64,000 nucleotides of DNA from Sycon ciliatum (Eukaryota; Porifera; Calcarea; Leucosolenida; Sycettidae): positions 5,917,233-5,981,232 of the forward strand of contig NC_088646.1 in the NCBI RefSeq assembly GCF_964019385.1, in the 5' to 3' direction. Below are positions 12,546-30,802 of the stretch, piece by piece. Numbering within the stretch: the first letter of the stretch is position 1; each line of letters opens with the position of its first letter. The position numbers and the translations under genes were made by a program. Below the pieces are notes generated by a model that was not told where the DNA came from, did not search any database, and worked only from the letters and a program-made list of their open reading frames with translations.

Positions 12546-13690
12546 ATGTGGGTCTCTCTTCCGGCTGTATCTCTCCCCTCCCCTGCCCCGCAGGCTCCCC
12601 CCTCCCCTGCCCCGCAGGCTCCCCCCCCCTCCCCCTCCCCTCCAAACATATTCTGTATTTGGCGTCTTTCACAATGCGTGCACACACTGCCGCCAATGAT
12701 CACAGGGCCCTTGAGCCCCAGCGTTCTCACCTGCAGCAGCCAGAACTCGTAGCCCTCATAGCAGCTGCGTAGCGGCGGGTTGATGGAGTGGATGTGCGAT
12801 GCCTCTGTGCCATCTGTACTCTGTGTGTCCCCACCGATCTCAACCTGTAATGGCAACATGTAAAAGCACAGAGTTGGACATGCCAACCACAGTACAGTAC
12901 TGTACGTCTAAAGCACGCATCGCTATCATTACCGAGTGGACGGTTCGATGGATTTCTCGTGTGCTCTGGATGGCAGTCGTGAGTCAGTCAAGTGAGATTC
13001 AAGTTGGCAGGAAAAGAGCGGGTTCCCGGCACGTAGGGAGCGACACACAATTCCCCAAATAATAGCACAGGAAAACCTGGTGTAAGTGACCTCTGTGTTT
13101 AGCGACCTCTGTGTTTAGCGACCACCTGCTCTTAACGGCAGTTTTTCCATGCACCGACAGTTCCACACAGACACTGTGGGACCTGGTTCTAAAGACCATC
13201 TGGCTTTAATGACCGCTTTTGCTTGCGCCGTGGGGTGGTCGCTTAGACCAGGTTGTACTGTATGGTGGAATAATGCAGCATCAGTGGAGCCTTCACATCT
13301 ATTCTCATGATTATGCATGTAATGTACATGACGTACATCTCGTAGCTCTGAATGGCTTGTGGATATGGAAGCAAATTCTACTCTCAGGCATACTGTAATG
13401 GGGTGATCATGGTGATTGCCCTCATTCCCCACCTTGATCAGATGCAAGCTTGCTCCGAAGTTCGGTAAGAATAGGTAGTCTAAGATATGGGACCTCCACG
13501 GTTCCTCGTAGTCCACTAACAGCCGAGACGAGGCGCCTGCTGAGAGAGCTCCGTGGCCGTCGTAAATCAACGTTCTTGCAGCGCCATCCAGTGAAATACC
13601 ACTAGCACCGGCGCGTGACAGATGAATGAGCAGGTTAGTGGCCAGCCAAACACAAACAGTCAGCAAAGAGTTGCCTCCCGCCGATTTCAT
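4620..13690 (-). CDS. GALC: Galactocerebrosidase-like GH59 enzyme (GALC-A), 10 exons
   Basis: This is a lysosomal galactosylceramidase-type enzyme that removes galactose from sphingolipids. The coding exons on minus are 13690-13433, 12844-12731, 11391-11229, 10954-10850, 10009-9866, 9336-9240, 9042-8298, 7763-7617, 7058-6645 and 5072-4620. All have GT-AG junctions and phases match throughout, giving 879 residues. The ATG at 13690 was chosen because it starts a signal peptide (basic start, hydrophobic core to about residue 29). The GH59 barrel follows with GASSRLL and [11 protein letters not shown]. The acid/base Glu183 lies in WNER and the nucleophile Glu261 in SSEDYS. EPWSGYY begins the beta-sandwich part, and residues 543-729 match the lectin-like domain. 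Residues 730-879 are an extra C-terminal domain absent from human GALC (about 685 residues). It is head to head with GALC-B. Its introns hold a LINE, a hAT and a pogo element, but the reading frame is intact. Confidence 0.9.
5313..6534. mobile_element. hAT-like DNA transposon in GALC-A intron 9
   Basis: The ends are inverted repeats starting CAGGGCCTGCT, and the insertion is flanked by AGCGT at 5308-5312 and 6535-6539, a 5-bp target duplication. CAGGG termini are typical of hAT elements. Inside on minus, a frame at 6188-5946 contains [19 protein letters not shown], resembling the start of hAT/BED-type proteins. A second frame (6025-5636) encodes an Ala/Pro-rich low-complexity tail. No DDE transposase core is present, so the element is non-autonomous. 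GGGTCA/CCCGG-type motifs recur near both ends. Confidence 0.65.
7875..8100 (-). repeat. tRNA-derived SINE-like repeat, copy 2 (GALC-A intron 7)
   Basis: Read on minus, the element begins near AAGACCATGATTGAG, carries GGTACCAGGTTCAAGTCC, a good match to a Pol III B box (GGTTCRANNCC), and continues into the blocks shared with 1553-1745 and 61908-62010. The B box near one end and a conserved body fit a tRNA-derived SINE. No A box was confirmed. Confidence 0.55.
8190..8264. repeat. CTC then CT microsatellite
   Basis: A run of CTC repeats passes into about 19 CT units. It lies in GALC-A intron 7, just past the exon 7 donor at 8297, so on the transcript it is a GA-rich stretch right after the 5' splice site. 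Confidence 0.9.
8343..9352 (-). repeat. Converted block in GALC-A (partner of 20519-21533)
   Basis: From TGTGTCCGGTGTCCAG before exon 6 to GGCTCATTCATT inside exon 7, this block is nearly identical in exon sequence to the plus-strand copy, including most of intron 6. Similarity stops sharply at both edges: the intron 5 sequences outside do not align, and exon 7 ends differ in sequence and by 9 nt in length. The other exons are visibly more diverged. This pattern points to gene conversion between the two paralogues. Confidence 0.75.
9149..9198 (-). other. Cryptic 50-nt exon candidate in GALC-A intron 6
   Basis: Counterpart of 20675-20724: same length, same acceptor (GCTTACAG) and donor (CAG then GTAAGA), and the same immediate TGA if spliced to exon 6. 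The 50 nt itself differs at about ten positions between copies although the flanks are conserved. Confidence 0.4.
9700..9845 (+). repeat. SINE-like fragment with B box (GALC-A intron 5)
   Basis: GGTGCCAGGTTCGAGTCCTG matches a tRNA T-arm/B box. The sequence before it is only weakly tRNA-like and no full cloverleaf can be folded, so I read this as a SINE head rather than a functional tRNA. It ends about 20 bp from the exon 5 donor. Confidence 0.4.
10151..10335. repeat. 16-bp tandem repeat (about 11 units)
   Basis: The unit TTGAATCATGCCTGTT repeats with T/A and G/C variants at two positions. It lies in GALC-A intron 4. There are no unique spacers between units, so it is a minisatellite and not a CRISPR array. 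Confidence 0.9.
10999..11057. repeat. AC microsatellite
   Basis: A run of CA dinucleotides broken once by CGCGCG, inside GALC-A intron 3 between exon 4 (10954) and exon 3 (11229). Confidence 0.9.
11423..12451 (+). mobile_element. 5'-truncated LINE (non-LTR RT) inserted in GALC-A intron 2
   Basis: A frame from about 11424 to 12154 encodes the back half of a non-LTR reverse transcriptase. It begins at the catalytic QFADDIAL motif, then has [20 protein letters not shown] and a C-terminal part with ALWRARRSL and [13 protein letters not shown]. The upstream palm and endonuclease are missing, the usual 5' truncation. The 3' end has AATAAA followed by a short CCAA tail (12433-12451). The frame is open for 238 codons, so the copy is fairly young. 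It lies antisense to GALC-A and starts within about 40 bp of the exon 3 splice acceptor. Confidence 0.85.
12505..12546. repeat. TGTC tetranucleotide repeat
   Basis: Ten or so TGTC units in GALC-A intron 2 between the LINE tail and exon 2. It is followed by an imperfect duplication of TCCCCTGCCCCGCAGGC at 12583-12625. Confidence 0.85.
13068..13260. mobile_element. Small pogo-like MITE in GALC-A intron 1
   Basis: The left end reads CAGGAAAACCTGGTGTAAGT and the right end, read inward, CAGTACAACCTGGTCTAAGC. These are imperfect inverted repeats of about 25 bp. TA follows the right end. The GCGACC-type motif beside the ends recurs in the 53886-54451 element. No coding capacity. The left TA target site is lost, so the boundary is less sure. 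Confidence 0.55.
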
Positions 13691-14324
13691 CGCGGTACCT
13701 TTGCGTGCAAGTCTACAGCGAATTGGCAGCCCACTCTCCACGTAACGTCGTTCAAGCTGCTTCGCTTCGTTCGCAATTTGCAACAAGCAGAATCTGAAAA
13801 GGAGGCAGGGACGCTAGCGCTGTAGAAAAGTCCTGAATCAACATCCGACGATGAAAATGGAACTCGCTCAGCACTTGCCCGCTTTGCTTGTCTGTTCGTG
13901 ACCATGTGGACCTGGTACTGGTAGTCCAGTCTACCCTGGTCTACTGACTGTACAGCCTCGGACATACCCCAGACTCCCCCCACATGACTGAGCCTGTACA
14001 CGCAGCTCCGTGGTCTGAAACACTTGAGTCACGAGACCCCAATGGCCCAGTCAACCAAGCGGACCAAGCCGAAGACGGCGAAGTAAACATGGCAAAAGCG
14101 TGATTTTGCAGACAAGCGATTGACTTCCACACCGACTGACCATGAATCATTGAATGCTGTAGATCTACCACTGGCAATGGCATTCTGCTTTGCTCGTGAA
14201 TATGCAACTGCAACCTGGCTGAAACTGTGAATCGAAAGAAGCTGAGCAACCTCGAATGATTCGAGATATTCTCCCCCTGACCTGTAAAACAACTGTCGCG
14301 ATATCAAGTCACCCAAATTCAACC
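13691..14324. promoter_or_regulatory. Shared divergent promoter region of the two GALC genes
   Basis: The 634 bp between the two start codons must hold the core promoters and 5' UTRs of both genes. I see no TATA box near either ATG and no CACGTG CLEAR-type motif for TFEB. Short reading frames across it overlap on both strands and look random. Confidence 0.55.
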
Positions 14325-24688
<10,364 letters not shown>

Positions 24689-24791
24689 ATGTTACCGGGA
24701 ACCATGCCTTTATACTGGGGCAGAAAACACACGATTGCCAATGGACCGAAGCACTGACTATTGCGTGTAGGTCTAATTGCGTGTGAAGTTT

Positions 24792-24797
24792 ATTAAA
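24792..24797 (+). terminator. Possible GALC-B poly(A) signal (ATTAAA)
   Basis: ATTAAA, the commonest variant of the AATAAA hexamer, occurs 104 nt after the GALC-B stop codon. No downstream GU-rich element was checked beyond ordinary T-rich sequence. Confidence 0.35.
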
Positions 24798-24799
24798 AA

Positions 24800-26121
24800 T
24801 CAAGACTTCCATTTTTTTCATTTCTCACCGATCAATCCACTTGTCGAACTCCTTTGCTCACCAAGTTGCATGCTCTGCTGATCCCGGTCATGTGTCTAGT
24901 GGGAAATACATTCTATTCTGCTAGAAGGTAATGCTTGTGGAGTTTCGGAAGTCAGGTTCAGCTCGGCGGATTTCACTCCAGAACTCCCAACACTGGCTTC
25001 TGCCACCTTGTTTTGTCACACCACACCGCTGAGTCTGTGCAAATTCGAACCATTATAGTGCAATTCCACTTCTTTTGCAATGCAAATACCTCTTATCAAG
25101 TTTCAAGTACAGTACGTACAGTCCGATTATGGATTTCAGCTCAAAAACGTCATCCAGTAACAGTGTAGCTTTCCAAGAAATTTTACTTATTTTTATTCTA
25201 AAAATAGTTCTCTGTAGGGGAGGGTGCCCGTGCATGGCCCGGTGAGTACTTGCCCTTCCCTGCCTTCCATGATCCAGTTGAGACACTGTTGTATGTAGTG
25301 CGTACAAGTATTGCACTACATGTGAATGGGTACTCCACACAGCATCACATGCAAGACTGACGCTGAAGAGAGAAGCAACACTGGTATGAACTCACCAGCT
25401 ACAGCTACTCCAATGTGATGATTCCGAGAGCTTGGGTTGGACAAGCTGGTCAGGTCTCAATACCACTGCTGCTGTGCCGCTTCCTTCATTATCATACTGA
25501 AGTACAATGTCATGTTACTGAATATAGCAAGCCAAGGAGCTCCGGGTGCAGTTGATAGTGACAATTACAGAGCAAAAACACGAAAATGCTAAAAAGAAAT
25601 GAGGAAACTAAGGAACTGGAGGAATAGGCAAAAATGTGCGTGTAAAATTCTTCAAGTGATATCAGCAAAACAGTAAAGCAGAGGCTTGGAAACAGGACGT
25701 GAAACTGATCACAACACATGGTGGGAAGCCGGTTATGCGGCAGAAGAGGACTTGGAACACAGTTTTAAAATAAAATAAAGTCTCAGCAAGGAAGACAGCA
25801 TGCAGAGTGAGGAAAGGGAGTGTGCACATCAGGAGATGGCAACTGATAGCGAGGTAAAAAAATATTCAACATACTCTTTGAGTGTCAAATTATACGTTAG
25901 CTCCCCTACTATAAGTATGCGTGCACTAAATTGACAGTAATGCTAGCCATGGCGTAACAATATGAACACAAAAGTAATTTTTGCAGCTGGCAAACCCATG
26001 AAGATAAAAGAGAGATGTGAAATGCTGCTGCAAAACATAAGGCGTGGTGAGGCACAACATAGTTAGCGTGCAAGTCAAGCAACCCGGTGCACTTAGCACG
26101 CCGATGCAGTACTCCTTCAGT
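24800..26121. other. Intergenic between GALC-B and TOLLIP
   Basis: The two genes converge here tail to tail. I see no further gene. The part next to 26122 is probably the TOLLIP 3' UTR. Confidence 0.5.
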
Positions 26122-27030
26122 TCATCCCATGGATACCAGTGTGTCGACCGCTCTCTCCATATGGCCGCCGCAGTTCTCCAGGATCGACCGCACAGTGTCG
26201 CGCGGCATGGCCGGAAACATGTCCACTAAGCTCTGCACGTCGTTCTCACTCACCGACTGCACGCCAGCGGGATTAGAGAGAACACCGGGTTGCTGCTGCT
26301 GGTGTGCTCCTGGCTGGCTCATGACCTGCTGCTGCTGCGGTTGCTGCATGACCGGCATCTGCGCTCCCGGGATCATCATTGCTGGCTGACCGTACCCACC
26401 GATCATGACGGGCTGCTGAGGCTGCATCAGCGGCTGCTGGACTGGCGTGAAGGACATGATCACGTTCACAACGCCCTCCTTACCCTCACCCTGCTTGCCA
26501 TTCAGTGGGTACCACTCGTCCGCAATTTGAGACTCGTTCAGCAGGCTGTCAGGCAAGGTGATGTGGCACCATGCAATTCTGTCCTCCGTACCGAACGCAC
26601 GCTCATCAAATATCTCCACATACATAGAATTAATGCCAGATGGTACATTACAGCGTAGAAGCTTGTTCCATCGTGGCGTTTTGCCAGCATTCGAGGCAGT
26701 TGGTGTTTCCATTACAGAATGGCCCACTCGCACGCGACAGAAAGGATCCATCCGTGTAATGCCATAGTTCTTAGTGAGACGAGCCTGGTTGACGGTAATA
26801 TCCAGAACACCGATACCGGCTGCTTGGGCGGCATACTGATGGCCGTATGTTGGTGGAAGTTGCGATGGAGCAAGGGCAACAAACTGTTGAGGTGGAGGAG
26901 CAGACACAGTTTGTGCTTGACTAGTGGGTTGCGGGGCAGGTGGTGTGACACGAAGGAAATCGTCAGTCAGAGGTCCGAGAACAACCTGACTCCGCCAACG
27001 CTGATGGCGTTCAGAATCGAATGCGGCCAT
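26122..27030 (-). CDS. TOLLIP: Toll-interacting protein (C2 and CUE domains)
   Basis: A 302-residue protein encoded without introns. TOLLIP is an adaptor that binds phosphoinositides through its C2 domain and ubiquitin through its CUE domain, acting in endosomal sorting, innate immune signalling and clearance of protein aggregates. The start at 27030 gives MAAFDSE and then LGPLTDDFLRV, which matches the human N-terminus ending in DFLRI; an in-frame extension upstream to 27243 is not protein-like. C2 spans about residues 72-192 with LTKNYGITRMDPFCRVRVG and EIFDERAF. A Gln/Met/Pro-rich linker (about 195-255) is longer than in vertebrates. The CUE domain is at 260-302 with the MFP motif (271-273) and a terminal VDTLVSMG. 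It is divergent with SQSTM1, 577 bp away. Family assignment is firm. Confidence 0.95.
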   Translation of the reverse strand: MAAFDSERHQRWRSQVVLGPLTDDFLRVTPPAPQPTSQAQTVSAPPPQQFVALAPSQLPPTYGHQYAAQAAGIGVLDITVNQARLTKNYGITRMDPFCRVRVGHSVMETPTASNAGKTPRWNKLLRCNVPSGINSMYVEIFDERAFGTEDRIAWCHITLPDSLLNESQIADEWYPLNGKQGEGKEGVVNVIMSFTPVQQPLMQPQQPVMIGGYGQPAMMIPGAQMPVMQQPQQQQVMSQPGAHQQQQPGVLSNPAGVQSVSENDVQSLVDMFPAMPRDTVRSILENCGGHMERAVDTLVSMG

Positions 27031-27512
27031 CTCTTCTGTTAGAGCGACAATATCCTCATCGATCATCAGATAGAACTCAAACAACTCATAGGACGAAACG
27101 TGAAACCAAAAATTCTGAAGGGAAAGGGGCCACAAACAAAACGATTTTTTCTGAAATACTTCAAGTCGCATGTCAAAAAAATCTAATGGCGATGATGTCG
27201 TCATCGATATTATCATGAAAAAGAAGATTATCATGTCGAGCATGTCTGATGATGAGATGTTGACGTTGACAGCAGCTAGCTATTTCTGCTCATCACTCAT
27301 CGACATCACTCAATCAGTTTTTTGTTTATGCCGTGGCAGTTTGTGCACATGACATGTACACCGGCATCACGGTTCTCGTTGGTAAAGAGTCAGACGAGGA
27401 CTAACTCGAGTCGAAGGTTCCAGACCAGATTACTCGTGCAGTAGCTGTGACTCATCCTGGTACCGGCTCACTTGGCGTATGCTTTGGCCCTAGTTTGGGT
27501 CTAGCTAGAGGC

Positions 27513-27534
27513 TTCTGGAAGGAATATTCGCGAA
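27513..27534 (+). promoter_or_regulatory. Heat-shock element array upstream of SQSTM1
   Basis: TTCTGGAA is followed by GAATATTCGCGAA, giving a perfect three-unit GAAnnTTCnnGAA site plus an adjacent two-unit TTCnnGAA, offset by one base in register. HSF1 binds three alternating nGAAn units. The site sits about 15 bp upstream of the TATA box and 75-95 bp before the ATG, a position expected for a stress-induced gene. Confidence 0.6.
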
Positions 27535-27548
27535 CTTCAATATGCATC

Positions 27549-27556
27549 TTATAAAA
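27549..27556 (+). promoter_or_regulatory. TATA box of SQSTM1
   Basis: TTATAAAA lies 52 bp before the SQSTM1 start codon, which would place transcription start about 25-30 bp further on and leave a short 5' UTR. Confidence 0.55.
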
Positions 27557-27607
27557 CCCGACGAAGTGAAGACCAGGACATTCCAGCCTCCATAGATCTC
27601 CGCTAAA

Positions 27608-28780
27608 ATGGCTTTGTCTGTGAAAGCATTTTTCTTCTCGGCATGGCCACCATCGGATTCTCGACTGGGAAGCTCTGCTGAGATTCGTCGCTTCTCGGTG
27701 GATGACGGCGCAACGAGTAGTCTGACGTACTTACATCATAAAGTGGCAAGTGTGTTTCAGTTGAAGCGAGCTGATAATCTCTCCCTCAGGTGGCGTGACG
27801 AGGATGGTGACTATGTGGACATCAAGACTGACGAGGACTTGATGGAGGCACTCTCATCAGGTGTTGGTGATGTTCTCCGGCTCTACATATCCTTGACTGA
27901 AACAGTGAGTGGCAACAGCAGTGCCCAGCCTCGCACCCGCTGTGCACGTCCTGCCGCCGGCCCAGCGCAAGACCAAGTGCATCCCAACATAATCTGTGAT
28001 GGCTGCTCAGGCCAGGTGAAGGGTTCCCGTTTCAAGTGCATGACTTGCGATGACTACGACCTTTGTGCACAGTGCGAGCATCTCGGATTGCACGATGAGC
28101 ACCTGTTTGTGCGCATGCGTGAACCAATGCCATCGTTCTCATTTGGTCTCGGTGGCTGGGGAGGCTTTCCAGGTGCCGGACGATGGAGGTCTCGCGGTGC
28201 CAGAGGCCATTGTGGCAAAGGAGCCGCCCGAGCAGCAAAGCCGCAATGTGATAGGTCGTTTGGTTGCCGAGGTAATCCGTGTGGCGGCTGGCCACGGGCA
28301 CCACAAGGACCCTCATTTAGTTCATGTGGTGGTGCTACTTCTACCTCAGCTCCTGCTGACCAAGTCTTTGGCTTCGGCCCAGAACAGCTCGCATCCTTTG
28401 CCTCAGACTTTCTACAACGGATGATGCCTCCTCAACAACAGGAACAACGGCAGCAGCAGGGAGATGGAGGTAAACCGGATCCGTGGTGCCAGCAAGCAAA
28501 GGGAGAGGGTGTGGACACTGATCCAGCAGGAAAGGGAGAGGGTGTGGATGCTGACCCAGCAGGATTAGCATCAGCTAAGCGCCAAGACTCAGATGCCCGG
28601 CAATACAGCTCTGCTGCCGATTCTGATGAACACAGGTACCAGGAATGTATGGATCGGCTGCTGGAGTTTGGCTTCAGTGATGATGGTGGCTGGCTTCAGG
28701 GTGTAGTCCGTGACTGTAATGGCGAGGTTTCTACCGTTCTGGACCGCATTGAAGCGCTATACAAGCAGCACCATGCTTGA
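27608..28780 (+). CDS. SQSTM1: Sequestosome-1/p62 autophagy receptor (PB1-ZZ-UBA)
   Basis: A 390-residue single-exon protein with the full p62 domain order. The PB1 domain (about 1-98) has the basic EIRRFS face and the acidic RDEDGDYVDIKTDEDL motif needed for head-to-tail polymerisation. The ZZ zinc finger (about 125-168) has cysteine pairs in ICDGC, KCMTC and LCAQC plus closing histidines. The UBA domain (about 343-388) contains LLEFGFSDDGGWL, as in vertebrate p62. p62 polymerises, gathers ubiquitinated cargo and hands it to autophagosomes. Unusually, no aromatic-x-x-Leu/Ile/Val LIR motif is found between ZZ and UBA, and a KGEGVDxDPAG-type unit is repeated at about 298-319. Divergent with TOLLIP. 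The start ATG follows a TATA box and is the first in frame. Confidence 0.95.
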   Translation: MALSVKAFFFSAWPPSDSRLGSSAEIRRFSVDDGATSSLTYLHHKVASVFQLKRADNLSLRWRDEDGDYVDIKTDEDLMEALSSGVGDVLRLYISLTETVSGNSSAQPRTRCARPAAGPAQDQVHPNIICDGCSGQVKGSRFKCMTCDDYDLCAQCEHLGLHDEHLFVRMREPMPSFSFGLGGWGGFPGAGRWRSRGARGHCGKGAARAAKPQCDRSFGCRGNPCGGWPRAPQGPSFSSCGGATSTSAPADQVFGFGPEQLASFASDFLQRMMPPQQQEQRQQQGDGGKPDPWCQQAKGEGVDTDPAGKGEGVDADPAGLASAKRQDSDARQYSSAADSDEHRYQECMDRLLEFGFSDDGGWLQGVVRDCNGEVSTVLDRIEALYKQHHA

Positions 28781-28992
28781 TGATGATGTCATAGATATGG
28801 AATCCGGGACAATGCCTTGCTCTTCTTCTATTCATGATCGACTTCACCAGTATTCATTGCCACTTTCAAGCTATGCTCTGTTCGCATATTGTTTATGTTT
28901 GTACCGATTACTGATTACTAGAGCCGTAACAGCATTGTGTGCGTGTGTGCCGTTTGTGTGTCACATGTCCGTGTGTATGGGTGTGTCACATG

Positions 28993-28996
<4 letters not shown>

Positions 28997-29034
<38 letters not shown>
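28997..29034. repeat. GT microsatellite
   Basis: About 19 GT units in the presumed SQSTM1 3' region, preceded by two copies of GTGTCACATGTCCGTGTG. Confidence 0.9.
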
Positions 29035-29037
<3 letters not shown>

Positions 29038-30044
29038 CCTTTATCTTTTACTCTTCGTACAGAAATACCTCTCGATTTCATAGTCCGCTGAATTCATGTG
29101 TGAAACTCCTCACTCGTGCATACACATATCGCTGCCTCTGTAATACTACTGTATATAATCGGATCTTGGCTTTTCATTCGTTATTAGTCGTCTGATGATT
29201 GCCTATGGGCATGAAACTATTAGTAACAACGAATGATGTGTGGTGCTCTGTGTCGTGTGTAAGATAGCTCTATTCGAATGAATATTGAGCACTCTACCGA
29301 GCCGGAGGACTCTCATTTATTGTCTTTTACTCTTCGTTACTTGGTCACATTGCGCTGCTGTACTCCAGCAAACCGAGTACTTCTTTAATCTTTATGCATG
29401 GTTTATGGATGTACTCGTGACAAGTTGTAGTAAACAATTGTAGCGAGTGCGTGTTGCATTATGCAATGCACCAGGATTCTACCCTATCAAAATACCTTGC
29501 AGCACTGAGCTAGTAGGTCAGCATTGAAAAGTAAGTCGTTGTCGGTGATTTGGTGCGGCTGTCGTGTATGACTGCTTCCAAGAGTATACTCTACCCTCAC
29601 AGGCCTCACTGAGCTTTTTTCTTTTTCTTTTTCACTTGTAATTTCGGCCAGTCGGCTACGATCGTTTTCGTCTTGGGGCTCGGGTTAGACAAGGGCAGTC
29701 TGTCCAACCTTGCCACCATTCCAAAGCAGGACACACACAGTACAGTGTATACAAAGGCAATCGTGTCCCATGTAAATGTATACGAATGTTTTGGTCCAAA
29801 GCAGGACTGTCCTGCTGTTGGACAGTCTGCAAGGGGAAGTAGCCATGTAGGGGCGTGAGCCCGCCTTTGCCCTGAGCTTACGCTTGCTGCTACCAAGAGT
29901 CCAAACTTTGCAAGTCAAATTTGACTGAATATGCAGCTGCAAATGTGGATGAGTGCGCCGCATGGTTCATACAATCATAGTGTAGCTACACATACCGGTA
30001 TGTGTAGCCTGTAGCCTGGGCTCCCTGATTGAGTCGGCGCTGAC

Positions 30045-30083
30045 CAGGGAGTAGTAAAATACATCGTATTTTACTACTCCCTG
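30045..30083. mobile_element. 39-bp hAT-type micro-MITE with 8-bp target duplication
   Basis: CAGGGAGTAGTAAAATAC, a 3-bp loop (ATC), then the exact reverse complement of the arm. The insertion is flanked on both sides by GCGCTGAC (30037-30044 and 30084-30091). CAGGG ends and an 8-bp target duplication are hallmarks of hAT transposition. The element is therefore nothing but two 18-bp terminal repeats. Related copies are at 50592-50638 and 24118-24154. Confidence 0.75.
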
Positions 30084-30802
30084 GCGCTGACTACTACATG
30101 TATCCACTACATTGTAGCGCAGCTGTGTACATGGTGTAGGTGGGGCGTTGTGACTCCTCCGACCACTGATAGTGATAGGTTTTAGAATAAAAAAAGGAAA
30201 TGTGGCTCGATAAATAATTATAAAGCTGTACTAGTAAGAAAAGGGTTTGCTCCCCACACCGGAGCTCGCGCTATTCCGCCGACTGCACTAGTAGTAGATC
30301 TACTCGAGAAAATGAGGTCTCGATCTCGGTATCCTTGCACACTACGCGCACCAGGGGGGGGGGGGAGGGTAAAAAGAAAGAAAGAAGCCTGAAAGAGTTA
30401 GGCCATCACTAGTAGTATGCTAGTCTGCGGTGTACACGTCGACAGTAGTCCCACAAGTTTGCTCGAGGAGGTACTTGTACACTGCTACCAAGACTACAAT
30501 TACAAACAAGAGTTCATAACGTCCTGGGGGCTATGATTGACTCTTGCTGCTACCTTGAAGTTGAAGCGTTGCAACGCTGCCTTGGATGGGGGGGGGGGGG
30601 GGGGGCGTTCAGGATAGCAGAGGGTAGATCATTTATTTATTTATTTATTGCAGCATCTCATAGCACAGTGAGAACACCGGCCAATACAAAGAGAGAGGGT
30701 GTTAGCCAACCACGGCAAGGAAGGGAGAAGGGGAGGAGAAGAAAAAAGGAACCGGCATGGATAAGTAGTGATTGCAACAAAATGAGAAACACAAAATCAA
30801 AG

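Larger units (their letters stand above)
27031..27607. promoter_or_regulatory. Shared TOLLIP/SQSTM1 divergent promoter
   Basis: The 577 bp between the two start codons serves both genes. The SQSTM1 side has TATAAAA near 27550, a heat-shock-element array at 27513-27534 and TGACTCA at 27448-27454 (AP-1/Maf type). No TATA was found on the TOLLIP side. Confidence 0.65.
28781..30530. other. Downstream of SQSTM1, no gene recognised
   Basis: It contains the likely SQSTM1 3' UTR, a GT microsatellite at 28997-29034, a perfect 39-bp micro-MITE at 30045-30083 and a poly-G run near 30353-30365. No consistent reading frame. Confidence 0.5.

Noticed and set aside
13115..13432. Extension of the GALC-A exon 1 frame beyond 13433
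   Set aside because: A GT donor after HLIK matches the donor in GALC-B, and the following residues have no similarity.
27031..27243. 71-residue N-terminal extension of TOLLIP
   Set aside because: Phe/Ile-rich and unlike the family; the ATG at 27030 gives the usual TOLLIP start.
28032..28316. Minus-strand ORF inside SQSTM1
   Set aside because: Antisense shadow; the plus frame has the PB1, ZZ and UBA domains.
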